64,000 bases of DNA. Source: Acidobacteriaceae bacterium. Lineage in GTDB: Bacteria; Acidobacteriota; Terriglobia; Terriglobales; Acidobacteriaceae. The stretch is from the NCBI GenBank assembly GCA_003165075.1, contig PLSM01000181.1, positions 662 to 64,661 on the forward strand. The letters run 5' to 3'. The notes beneath the pieces are model-generated. The model had not been told where the DNA came from. It saw only the letters and a list, made by a program, of their open reading frames with translations, and did not search any database. The position numbers were made by a program, and so were the translations under genes. The number at the start of each line of letters is the position of its first letter. The first letter of the stretch is position 1. Below, piece after piece: positions 26,525 through 35,233 of the stretch.

Positions 26525-29185
26525 ATGAGAGGCGATTTCAGCAGAATTCGATTCAACCCCGCAAAGCATTACACCGCGGTGCTCGAGCAACAGGGCCGCG
26601 TCGCGTTGGATGCCGACGGCAACGAGCGCACCGCCATCGACGCTTATCTTCGCGACACCACCAACGTCGACGTGATCGGCCCCTACGGCGGCCCCATGGG
26701 CGATTGCGGGTTCGCCATCGATGTCATTGACGGCGAGATTCTCATCCTTCCCGGCCGTTATTACGTCGACGGACTGCTGCTGGAAGCCTTCGCACTGCAG
26801 CACTACGATCTGCAGCCTTATCTCATTAACCCCACCTACACCGCGCAACAACTCCTTGAAGCGGTGATCGAGGGCCAGGGACAGGACAGCGCGCAGTTGG
26901 TTCTGCAGGTGTGGCAGCGCCTCGTCACCCAGCTCGACGACGATTGTCTCCGCGAGCCCGCACTCGGTCAGGCTGACACCACCGCCCGCCTCCAGACCGT
27001 CTGGCGCGTCATCGGAACCGTCCCTCAATCGGCCCCTTCGCAACCCGTTAACCCTCAGCCCGTACCCTCGGCGCCGACCAACATCAATATCAACCCGATC
27101 TCCATCGGCCTCAGGCAGCCCGTCCTCGGCCTCAAACAGGCCGCGATCGGTGCCAGGTCGTCCAAGATAGACATTAGCGCGCCCGGAATAAACATCAACC
27201 CCAATCTGCCCGGCTCCGGCTCCAATCTGCCTGGATCAACCACCAACCCCGTTGTTGCTGGAAGCACAAGCGGCTACGCCGATCCCGTCACCCAGCTTTC
27301 CTCCTGCTGCCAGGGCCTTTACAGCCAGCAACCCCCCGCGCGCACCGGCGCCATGGGAGCCGACACTGGCGAGGGCAACAACCAGTGCGGCTGCCAACCC
27401 ATTCCCTCCGCCGGATACCAGGGCCTCGAGAATCAGCTCTACCGCGTTGAGATCCATACCGGCGGCACACTTGATACAGCCACCTTCAAGTGGTCGCGCG
27501 AGAACGGCTCGATCGTCGCCGCCATCATCGCCATCAGTGACAGCGTGGTCACCGTCAACACTCTTGGACCCGACGCCAACCTCGGCTTCCAGGCTGGCCA
27601 GTGGGTCGAACTCAGTGACGACACCTTCCTCTTCGGCGATACCCCCAACCAGCCTGGCGATCTCTACCAGATCGCTTCCCTTGGCCCCGGTCCGCTCCAG
27701 GTAACCCTGGCCACATCGGTCGCCGGCATCCACCTTGACCGCCACCCGCGCGTGCGCCGCTGGGACCAGACCGGCTCCGGTGCCACAGGGCAGGGCATTG
27801 CGCTCTCGTCCACCGCCATCCCCCTCGAAAACGGCATCGAAGTCACCTTCAGCAAAGGCGCTTATCAGTCCGGCGACTACTGGACCATCCCCGCGCGCAC
27901 CGCCGACGGTGCCATCGACTGGCCCCCCTGCGGCAGCGACGGCCAATTCTTCCAGCCCGCCAAATTCACCCCCATCTATACGGTGCCGCTGGCCTGCATT
28001 CACCTCCGCTCCGCCAACTTCGCCGTCAACGAAGAAGCGTTCAACCCCAACAGCCGCTTCGTGGTCGACGATTGCCGCCTCCAGTTCCCGCCTCTCACCG
28101 CGCTGGCTCAGGAACAAACCTCGCCGGCCCTCCACGTCCAAAGCGTCACTTGGACCAACGACGACGTCATGACCGTCGATGCTCTCATTAAGAACGGCCT
28201 CTCTGTCACCTTCGACCAGGCCCCATCCTGCCCCTGGGGCGGCGGCAACTTCCGCGTCACTTTAGAGGTGCCGCTGCAAGCCGACCCGCTGGTCGGATTT
28301 GGGGGCAAGCTTCCCGGCTTTCCCGCTCCCGGCAATTACCCTCCCGGCACCGATGTCTTCTCGCGCACCGAGTTGGTGCTCGATCCGCCTCTGGGCATCA
28401 CCGTCTCCGGCGCCCAGGTTAACTGGATTACCCCCGCGGCCACCCAGGGCGTAGCCATGTACGAGGCCTACTACCTCTACATCGGGCTCAATAGTGCGCT
28501 TAAGTCCACCAGCCCCATCGGCTTTGGGCGCATGCGCGTTCGTCTCCTCGGCGGTGCAGTGTACGCCGATGGCGCGGCTGGCAGCATCTACCTTGACGGC
28601 TTGAGCTTTGGAGAGACCGGCTCCCGCACCGTCGATGGAAGTCCCTGCGTCAATCTCGCCACGCCCAGCGGCAGCTCCCTCAAGGCCAGCGACTACGAAA
28701 GCTGGTTCTATCTCGCGCCTTCCGTCCTCATCGCCGGGGTCGCCATTCAATTGCTTAACGGCACAGCCGTGGTAGGCACAAATGCCGTCACTGTAACGGT
28801 GAACTCCCAGGGAACCATGACCGGCCTCCAGGTCACCAGCGTGCCATCCGCTGCCGCCACCCCGGTCACTGCCGTGCAGGCCGTCATCACCATGTCCTAT
28901 CCGCCCGTTACCCCGACCAATGTATCCCTCACCCTCACGGGAACAGGCGTGGGAACCGTGGTCACCATTCAGGCCACGGCCACGGTCAGCGCCGGACAAC
29001 TCTCTGTCAACGTCCCCATCAACATTCTGGCTAGCCCCGGCGTCACGCCTGGGGCCGGTGGCCTCACCGATACGGTCACGCTCGCTGCGTCCGTTGCCGG
29101 CCTGTTTTCAACCGTTCCATTTGCCGGCACAGCGCCCACCCTGGCCATCACCGGGGGCCTGGTGCCGCCGCCCGTCATTCCCTAG
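26525..29185 (+). CDS. DUF6519 protein with Ig-like C-terminus, putative fibre
   Basis: An 886-residue protein opening RGDFSRIRFNPAKHY and LEQQGRVALDADGNER, the signature of the DUF6519 family common in eCIS and phage-tail-like clusters. A low-complexity Asn/Pro/Ile region (about 185-245) follows, then beta-rich domains (EIHTGGTLDTATFKWSRENG). The last 180 residues, rich in Thr and Val, look like two Ig-like repeats (LTLTGTGVGTVVTIQATATV). Length, position after the wedge genes and Ig-like tail suggest an outer baseplate or fibre part that recognises the target. This function is inferred. Confidence 0.78.
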   Translation: MRGDFSRIRFNPAKHYTAVLEQQGRVALDADGNERTAIDAYLRDTTNVDVIGPYGGPMGDCGFAIDVIDGEILILPGRYYVDGLLLEAFALQHYDLQPYLINPTYTAQQLLEAVIEGQGQDSAQLVLQVWQRLVTQLDDDCLREPALGQADTTARLQTVWRVIGTVPQSAPSQPVNPQPVPSAPTNININPISIGLRQPVLGLKQAAIGARSSKIDISAPGININPNLPGSGSNLPGSTTNPVVAGSTSGYADPVTQLSSCCQGLYSQQPPARTGAMGADTGEGNNQCGCQPIPSAGYQGLENQLYRVEIHTGGTLDTATFKWSRENGSIVAAIIAISDSVVTVNTLGPDANLGFQAGQWVELSDDTFLFGDTPNQPGDLYQIASLGPGPLQVTLATSVAGIHLDRHPRVRRWDQTGSGATGQGIALSSTAIPLENGIEVTFSKGAYQSGDYWTIPARTADGAIDWPPCGSDGQFFQPAKFTPIYTVPLACIHLRSANFAVNEEAFNPNSRFVVDDCRLQFPPLTALAQEQTSPALHVQSVTWTNDDVMTVDALIKNGLSVTFDQAPSCPWGGGNFRVTLEVPLQADPLVGFGGKLPGFPAPGNYPPGTDVFSRTELVLDPPLGITVSGAQVNWITPAATQGVAMYEAYYLYIGLNSALKSTSPIGFGRMRVRLLGGAVYADGAAGSIYLDGLSFGETGSRTVDGSPCVNLATPSGSSLKASDYESWFYLAPSVLIAGVAIQLLNGTAVVGTNAVTVTVNSQGTMTGLQVTSVPSAAATPVTAVQAVITMSYPPVTPTNVSLTLTGTGVGTVVTIQATATVSAGQLSVNVPINILASPGVTPGAGGLTDTVTLAASVAGLFSTVPFAGTAPTLAITGGLVPPPVIP

Positions 29186-29199
29186 GTCGGAGGTTTCGC

Positions 29200-30114
29200 A
29201 TGCGAGCTGTATGGTCGTTCTGGAGTCAGCCCTACAAGGCGCAAGCCGGCCGCACCTGGCGCGAGCCGCGGCACCACCTGCTCGCCTGGGGACTGTCGCT
29301 CAAGTTGGCAAGTCGGCATTTTGATCAGACCATGCTGGTCACTGACTCCCCCGGCAAAGCCCTCCTCGTCGATCGTCTCGGACTCGAGTTCGATCGCGTC
29401 TCCACCGAACTCGACAGCCTGCGCAATGTCGATCCCGGCTGGTGGGCCCTCGGCAAGCTCGTCGCCTACAGCCTTCAGGATCGGCCTTTCGTTCATCTCG
29501 ATACCGACGTATTCCTCTGGAAGCCGCTGCCCCCGTCGCTCCTCTCGGCCCCGGTCTTTGCGCAGTGCCCTGAGCGTCATTCCCTCGACGGTGGCTGGTG
29601 CCAGCCGAGCCACATTCAGCGCGTGTTTGAGCGCTACTCGCTCAGCGTCCCTGTGGAGTGGGAGTGGGCTACCTCGCGCGACAGCAACTGCTTTCGCGAA
29701 GAGAACTGCGGCATTCTGGGCGGAAACCGTGTCGATTTCATTCGCTATTACGCGCAGACCGCCATCCGCATGGTGACAGACCCGATCCACGCTGCGCCGT
29801 GGCAGGAATTGCCCCACAAGGATGCGCTCAACATGCTCATCGAGCAGTTCTGGCTAGCGGCCTGTCTCGACTACCACCGCTTCCATCCCCAGTCTCCATT
29901 TCGCGGCATCAACATCCGCTACATGTTTCCCAGTTTCGAGCAGGCCTTCAATCCCCAAGTTGCCGCGCAGGCCGGATTCACCCATCTGCTGGGCGACACC
30001 AAGGCCCATCCTGCTGTGTCGGAGCGCCTTGAGCGCCGCATCGCCGAGCTCGACCCATCCTTCCATCGTCATTGCCGGCGCGTCGCCGCCTACGCTACCG
30101 AAATGGGAGTCTGA
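29200..30114 (+). CDS. DUF6734-like glycosyltransferase-fold protein
   Basis: A 304-residue protein that resembles a family A glycosyltransferase: RAVWSFWSQPYK at the start, then HFDQTMLVTDSPGKALL, and FVHLDTDVFLWKPLP with the DxD metal-binding motif (about residues 103-105). ENCGILGGNRVDFIRYYA and LIEQFWLAACL are further conserved blocks. It lies 14 bases after the DUF6519 gene and 1 base before the first DUF4157 gene, so it belongs to the injection locus. It could glycosylate a particle protein, or be a cargo that sugar-modifies target proteins. Neither is proven. Confidence 0.75.
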   Translation: MRAVWSFWSQPYKAQAGRTWREPRHHLLAWGLSLKLASRHFDQTMLVTDSPGKALLVDRLGLEFDRVSTELDSLRNVDPGWWALGKLVAYSLQDRPFVHLDTDVFLWKPLPPSLLSAPVFAQCPERHSLDGGWCQPSHIQRVFERYSLSVPVEWEWATSRDSNCFREENCGILGGNRVDFIRYYAQTAIRMVTDPIHAAPWQELPHKDALNMLIEQFWLAACLDYHRFHPQSPFRGINIRYMFPSFEQAFNPQVAAQAGFTHLLGDTKAHPAVSERLERRIAELDPSFHRHCRRVAAYATEMGV

Positions 30115-30115
30115 C

Positions 30116-31555
30116 ATGACCAGCCACTCTGCCCTCTCTTCTCTCCGCGCCGCAACCGTGCTCGCTCTCTCGCCATCTGCGCCCATCTCCGCACGTCCGC
30201 AGCGGCTTTCCCGCGCGCTCCCCGCTCAACCCTCCGCAATTCCCGTTCGCGCCAATGAGCAGTTCGCATCCGAGGGTTCCTTGTCTCCGCTCCCTCTGCA
30301 GCGCAAGCTGGCCATCGGCTCATCCAACGATCCTCTCGAAGCCGAAGCCGAGACCGTCGCCGCTCGTGTAGTCGGTGTCGCTCCGGCAGCGGGGCCGTCG
30401 GTCAACTCCGCCCCTCCAGCGCTTCGCCGCCACCCCACCGGTGCGGTCCGGCCAGTCGAGGCGCCGCCCATCGTGCATCAGGCGCTTTGCACCGCTGGCC
30501 GCCCCCTTGACGCGCACACCCGCGCCTTCATGGAGCCGCGCATCGGCCACGACCTCAGCGCCGTCCGCATCCATACCGGGCCGCGTGCCGAGGAATCTGC
30601 GCAAGCCGTGCATGCCTTGGCCTACACCGTCGGCCAGGACACGGTCTTCGCCGCCGGGCAATACAATCCCCAATCCGCCGCGGGCCGCAGTTTGCTTGCC
30701 CACGAGCTGAGCCACACCGTGCAGCAGGCCGGCGGCAGCGCCCACTCACACCTTTCCAGCGCCGCTCCCGCGCTCTACCGTCAATCCAAGCCAGACACTC
30801 CGCCGCAACAAACCGCTCCCCAGGACACGTCCAACCAGAAGCCCAAATCCGACCAGGTCACCATCAACATTTCCTGGGATGACTTGTTGAATCGCAAGCT
30901 CACCCCGCTCTCGTTGCTTGAGCCTCGGCAGCACCAGCCCCAGCTGCCTTCGCCCGGAACCCTCACCCTCGGAGGTGCCACGGCGCCCGTGGCGCAGAAT
31001 CCATACTCTCCGCCTTTTGGCTTTTCCCCCCCGCTCAACCAGCCCGCACCTTCTTTGTTCCAGCCCGGGCCCTATCTAACTCCGCCCGGTGCATCTCCTG
31101 TCATCCCGTCGAATCCGCCCGGCCAGTCCCCGCTTGCTCCTCTTCCCAGTCAACAGTCAGGTTCGACCGCGGGTGGTTCATCCTCTGCGCCATCGCGCCT
31201 CTCCCTCAAGGACATCGGCACCTTGAGTCTCGGCCTCCGTCTCGGCTTTCCTGAAATGGAGGAAGATGACAAGCCCGGCGCACCACCCTCCGCGCTCAAG
31301 GAGTCGCTGCAAAAAGGTGAGATTCTCAACTACATGATCACCGGCCAGCTACCCTCCGCCTATCAGTTGGATAAGGGCAAACTCGCCGGCGCCATCTGGG
31401 GAATCTTCTCCACCTATATCGCTCCCGACGTGGCGCGCAAAATTGCCAGCGGAATGTCCAGCAAGCACACCAGCAAGGGAATCTCGTATGAGCTTGACGC
31501 CGTCCTGCTCACCGACTTCAGCGGTGGCGGAGTTTCTCTCACGCTCAAATACTGA
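30116..31555 (+). CDS. DUF4157 (eCIS core domain) protein 1, putative cargo
   Basis: A 479-residue protein. Residues 61-85 (LQRKLAIGSSNDPLEAEAE) and 118-208 form the DUF4157 region with the metalloprotease-like HELSH motif at 196-200. DUF4157 is strongly linked to eCIS loci and thought to mark cargo proteins. A Pro/Ser-rich linker (about 255-390) leads to a C-terminal unit of about 80 residues that ends in strands (YELDAVLLTDFSGGGVSLTL). I do not recognise this unit; it may be the effector part. The start lies one base after the previous stop. Confidence 0.82.
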   Translation: MTSHSALSSLRAATVLALSPSAPISARPQRLSRALPAQPSAIPVRANEQFASEGSLSPLPLQRKLAIGSSNDPLEAEAETVAARVVGVAPAAGPSVNSAPPALRRHPTGAVRPVEAPPIVHQALCTAGRPLDAHTRAFMEPRIGHDLSAVRIHTGPRAEESAQAVHALAYTVGQDTVFAAGQYNPQSAAGRSLLAHELSHTVQQAGGSAHSHLSSAAPALYRQSKPDTPPQQTAPQDTSNQKPKSDQVTINISWDDLLNRKLTPLSLLEPRQHQPQLPSPGTLTLGGATAPVAQNPYSPPFGFSPPLNQPAPSLFQPGPYLTPPGASPVIPSNPPGQSPLAPLPSQQSGSTAGGSSSAPSRLSLKDIGTLSLGLRLGFPEMEEDDKPGAPPSALKESLQKGEILNYMITGQLPSAYQLDKGKLAGAIWGIFSTYIAPDVARKIASGMSSKHTSKGISYELDAVLLTDFSGGGVSLTLKY

Positions 31556-31584
31556 CACTGCATGTCTCGTGCGGAGATTAGTTC

Positions 31585-34176
31585 ATGGCAACAGCGATAG
31601 CCGCCGGCGCCTCAACCCGCACTGCGAAGACAGGCGCTCCCGCCGCGCGCCGTGCCGTCCCCGCTCCCTCCTCGGTGCCGCCTTCTCCGCAGAGCCATCC
31701 CAGAAGCTCCGCACTTCCCGCCGATCCGGCCTCCATCCCCGTCCACTCGCCTGCCGCAGCGCCTCCGCCTTCGACGCCGCCCATCGTGCGCCAGGTGCTT
31801 CATTCCCCCGGCCATCCCCTCGATGCCGCCAGCCGCCAATTCATTGAGCCGCGCCTGCGTCACGATTTTTCCGCCGTGCAGGTTCACAGCGACGCCCCGG
31901 CCGCCGCATCCGCGCGTTCCATCGGTGCTCTGGCCTATACCATCGGCTCCCACATCGTATTCGGCCAGGACCTCTACCGCCCCGCCACGCCCCAAGGCCG
32001 CATGTTGCTGGCCCACGAGCTCGCCCATGTCGTGCAACAAAGCCGCGGGAGCGCCGCCGCCGGCGATTCCCTCAGCATTCTCGAAGCGGCCGCGGACCGA
32101 GCCGCCGTAGCCTTGTTGCGCCCCCATGCCGGTGCTGTCACAGTCGATGGCGCCACCGGTCCCCGTCTCCTCTGCCAGAACAAGCCGCCGGATGTTGCAG
32201 TCACCGGAACCGTCTCGGCCATGACTCCCGAGGACATGTACAACAAGCTGATCGCCATGCGCGGCTTCGATGAAGCCATCCCCGTCGGCAGTCTCGGCGA
32301 TGTCAAGAAGCAGTTGACTGAAATGGAGGCCCAGCTTAAAACCAGCCCGTCGCCCGACCTGCAACGGAGATACAACAAGCTCCTTTCCCAATACAACATC
32401 TCCACCTTCGAAGGCGGTGGCGGTCCGGCCGGGCAAGGCTACAACACCTACGCCATCGTGCAGGTCGTCGGTCCCGACGGCAAAATCATTGCGGTCGCCG
32501 ACGGCAAATATACCGGCGGCCTCCACGCCGAGCAGATCGCATTGCAAAAAATCGATGCCCAGCTCGGTGGCCAGACCATTCCCGGTTCACGCATTGACGT
32601 GGTCAGTGACAAAGTGGTGTGTCCCGGAGAATGTGTCCCAGCCTTCAAGGCCTTCGCCGAAAAATACAACGTCGGCAAAGTCGACGCCCACGTCTTCCGC
32701 CGCCAAAGAGTCGTCGGGACGGGCTTGGCTAGCGAGAAAACCACTGCGCGCACTGCCACGAAAGCGTCGTCCGAAGGTCTCACCTCTACGAGGCAATCAG
32801 AGACCATCGTGTCGCGCCCGTCCGCCAGCGGTACCACACCGCCTGCAACCACCACCGGAGGTGGCTCCTCTGGCTCTGCCCGCGCGATAAACAATCCAGG
32901 CGCAAACGCCGCCGAGGGCGAAGGCGCACCTCGTGTCCGCGTTGCGACCGGAACAGGCGCCGAAGGCGAAACCGCACCCCGCGTCCGGGTCGCCACCGGC
33001 ACAGCCGCTGAAGGGGAAGACACGCCCCGCGTTCGCGTGGCCACCGGTGAAAACGCTGAAAGCGAAGGCAAACCGCGCGTGCGCGTCGCCACGGATGAGA
33101 ATGAAGAAGCAACGCCGTCCGGCCTGGGCTCGATCCACGAAGGCGAGGCCGGCGAGTCGTTCATGGGCGGCGCTGCCAAATCAGCCTTGAAGAGTGCCGC
33201 GGTCTCCATCGGTACCGGCGTTGCCATGAGCATCCTCCAGGACTGGTTCAAGCAGAAAGTCCTCGACGACCTCGCCGCGCTGCCCCAGCCGCGTCCCGAC
33301 AAGCGCACCGCCCGCGCCTATTTGAGCGATCCAAAAACCAAAGACGGTATCCGCGCCCTCGACGTCCTCGCCCAGAACCTCGGTCCTTTCTCCACCGATC
33401 TCGAAGCTGAACAGGCCAAAATCTCCGGCGCCCGTTTCACGCAGTTGATCGCCACGGCCGTCATGCCCGAGAAGACCACCGACGACTACGAAAAGAAACT
33501 CCATCGCCTCGACGAGCTTCAAAACGACCTCGACGCATGGGAGCAGGAGCTGTTGACCATCGACTCCAATCTCGATGCGCTCCTCGAACTCGAGGGTCAG
33601 CTCAAGCAAACTGCACAGGCCGCGCAGGATCTCAAAAAAATGCTAAGCCTGATCGGGGTCGCCGATGAGCTGCTCAAGATGGGATTCTCCTACGAGGAGT
33701 ACATCGATCTGTTGTCCGTGCTCGACAATCTCTCCAGTCAGGTTGCAACAGCCATGGCCAACGCGCACAAGGCCAAGGAGGCAGTGCGCAAGGCGCTCAA
33801 TCAAACCGCCGATTTCGATCACCAGGTCAACCAACTTTGGTGGAAGGAATTCGGTGGCCAGGTCAATCGCCTCGTTAAAGACGCCGACCAGGCTCGCCGC
33901 CAGGCGCAGCAGCGCAGCATGCAAAGAACCAAGATCAAGTACGGTTCTCTCGAGGGCCTTGAGCCGCTCCACCTCTGGAACGCCGACCAGCAGGGCATGT
34001 GGTACTACTACAAGAATCGCGAAAGCGAGATCATCTTTCAGCTCAACGAAGTCACCAAGGGTGCCGCAAACAGTCAGGATGCCTTCAACCGCAAAGTCGC
34101 TCTCGAGGCCGAGCTTGGTCGCGTCCGCCAGAAGATGCTCGAGATGCGCAGCGGCGCCGGCTCCGCAGCTCCCTAG
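31585..34176 (+). CDS. DUF4157 protein 2 with deaminase-like domain, putative cargo
   Basis: An 863-residue multidomain protein. Residues 65-155 are DUF4157 with HELAH (144-148). Residues about 283-380 look like a nucleic-acid deaminase-fold toxin domain: GLHAEQIAL (His314, Glu316) and VVCPGECVPAFKAF (Cys346, Cys350), followed by a strand KVDAHVF. Spacing between the Cys residues is CxxxC, not the usual CxxC. Four 16-residue repeats (443-506) come next, a Gly-rich SFMGGAAKSALK segment, and a coiled-coil-rich C-terminus (about 600-860). If active it would deaminate bases or nucleotides in a target cell. It is the last gene of the locus, and no immunity gene is evident next to it. Confidence 0.78.
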   Translation: MATAIAAGASTRTAKTGAPAARRAVPAPSSVPPSPQSHPRSSALPADPASIPVHSPAAAPPPSTPPIVRQVLHSPGHPLDAASRQFIEPRLRHDFSAVQVHSDAPAAASARSIGALAYTIGSHIVFGQDLYRPATPQGRMLLAHELAHVVQQSRGSAAAGDSLSILEAAADRAAVALLRPHAGAVTVDGATGPRLLCQNKPPDVAVTGTVSAMTPEDMYNKLIAMRGFDEAIPVGSLGDVKKQLTEMEAQLKTSPSPDLQRRYNKLLSQYNISTFEGGGGPAGQGYNTYAIVQVVGPDGKIIAVADGKYTGGLHAEQIALQKIDAQLGGQTIPGSRIDVVSDKVVCPGECVPAFKAFAEKYNVGKVDAHVFRRQRVVGTGLASEKTTARTATKASSEGLTSTRQSETIVSRPSASGTTPPATTTGGGSSGSARAINNPGANAAEGEGAPRVRVATGTGAEGETAPRVRVATGTAAEGEDTPRVRVATGENAESEGKPRVRVATDENEEATPSGLGSIHEGEAGESFMGGAAKSALKSAAVSIGTGVAMSILQDWFKQKVLDDLAALPQPRPDKRTARAYLSDPKTKDGIRALDVLAQNLGPFSTDLEAEQAKISGARFTQLIATAVMPEKTTDDYEKKLHRLDELQNDLDAWEQELLTIDSNLDALLELEGQLKQTAQAAQDLKKMLSLIGVADELLKMGFSYEEYIDLLSVLDNLSSQVATAMANAHKAKEAVRKALNQTADFDHQVNQLWWKEFGGQVNRLVKDADQARRQAQQRSMQRTKIKYGSLEGLEPLHLWNADQQGMWYYYKNRESEIIFQLNEVTKGAANSQDAFNRKVALEAELGRVRQKMLEMRSGAGSAAP
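32911..33102 (+). repeat. Four in-frame 48-bp tandem repeats in the deaminase-like cargo
   Basis: Four copies of a 16-residue unit of the form AEGExxPRVRVATGxx span residues 443-506. PRVRVAT is identical in all four; the flanking acidic residues and linker vary. The DNA copies differ at many third positions, so the protein sequence seems selected and not freshly duplicated. The alternation of acidic and basic residues suggests a flexible linker. Confidence 0.9.
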
Positions 34177-34225
34177 CCCATACCGACATTTAGAGCATTT
34201 TCGATTCGAGTGTTAACAGAAATTT

Positions 34226-34270
34226 GGATGCCCCGTCCTTCCGCGCACTTTGCCGAAGGGTGGGAGGCCA
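34226..34270. repeat. GATGCCCCGTCCTT..GAAGGGTGGG palindromic unit
   Basis: This is the same design as the unit at 520-566: GATGCCCCGTCCTTCCG, a spacer, then CCGAAGGGTGGGAGGCC. It lies in the 207-base gap between the last eCIS gene and the flavoprotein gene. It could help end the eCIS transcript, but no T-run follows. Confidence 0.6.
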
Positions 34271-34383
34271 ACTCCGCCCCCGCCTCGTGCAAGACTCTGC
34301 TTGCCATACTCCCCTCTGGCTGGCGATACTGCTTGTAGCCCCTTTTACTTGGGCCTTACCCCTTTTCCCAAGCGAGAAAACCA

Positions 34384-35190
34384 TTGGCACGCAAGCTTTA
34401 CACCGCACGTCTGGCACGAAAAGAGTGCATCTCCGAACCGGCGCAGTGTTTTCACTTCGAGTTCGTCATCGACGAGCTGGAGCACTTCCCCTACAGCCCC
34501 GGCCAGTTCGTCTCCGCCGTGGCCGAAGATCCCCATGGCAAGCAGCAGACCCGCGCCTACTCCATCGCCTCTGCAGCCGGCGGCAACGGTTTCGACGTGT
34601 GTGTCAACCGCGTCGAGGGCGGCTTCTTCTCCAATCACCTGGCCGATCTGCCCGACCTGCCCATCGGTGGAACCATCCAGATTCACGGGCCGCATGGCTA
34701 CTTCACCCTTCGCGAGCCCGTCACTGACTCCATCCTCATCGCTACCGGCACCGGCATCGCTCCCATGCGTGCCTTTGCCCAGTGGCTTTTCCCCGCGGAT
34801 GGCCCCGACCGCAGCAACGGCAAAGACATCTGGCTGGTCTACGGCACCCGCTACGAAAGCGACATCTATTACCGCCAGGAGTTTGAGGCGCTTGCCGCGC
34901 GCCATCCCAACTTCCACTATCTGGCCACTCTCAGCCGTGCCCCGGAAACCTGGCCCGGCCTGCGCGGCTACGTGCAGGAGTACGTGGCCAAAATCGTCGC
35001 AGAGCGCGCCGCGCGCCTCGGCCAGCCGCTTCCCTTAACGCCGCCCGACGTCTCCATACCCGCCGCCCAGTTGAGCTTCGACATCCACGCCTATATCTGC
35101 GGCCTCAACAATATGGTCTCCGCCGTGCGCGAGTGCCTGACCGCTTTCGGCTGGCACAAGAAGCAGATCGTCTTCGAGCGCTACGATTAG
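34384..35190 (+). CDS. Ferredoxin--NADP reductase-like flavoprotein
   Basis: A 268-residue cytoplasmic oxidoreductase that moves electrons between NAD(P)H and ferredoxin or flavodoxin. FAD-binding motif RAYSIAS and preceding SPGQFVS mark the N-terminal barrel. ATGTGIAPMRAFA is the NAD(P) pyrophosphate site, and AYICGLNNMVSAVRECL with the ending FERYD is the family C-terminus. The start is TTG at 34384 with AGCGAGAA upstream; no ATG fits. It is 207 bases from the eCIS operon and is probably separate from it. Confidence 0.88.
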   Translation: MARKLYTARLARKECISEPAQCFHFEFVIDELEHFPYSPGQFVSAVAEDPHGKQQTRAYSIASAAGGNGFDVCVNRVEGGFFSNHLADLPDLPIGGTIQIHGPHGYFTLREPVTDSILIATGTGIAPMRAFAQWLFPADGPDRSNGKDIWLVYGTRYESDIYYRQEFEALAARHPNFHYLATLSRAPETWPGLRGYVQEYVAKIVAERAARLGQPLPLTPPDVSIPAAQLSFDIHAYICGLNNMVSAVRECLTAFGWHKKQIVFERYD

Positions 35191-35233
35191 TCCTTGATGT
35201 CAGAGGCAGCACCGGCGGTGGAGAAACCAACTT

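Noticed and set aside
30690-30730. HELSH/HELAH motifs of the DUF4157 proteins as evidence of active peptidases
   Set aside because: The motif is general to DUF4157, and third-ligand and substrate evidence is lacking; treated as a cargo marker only.
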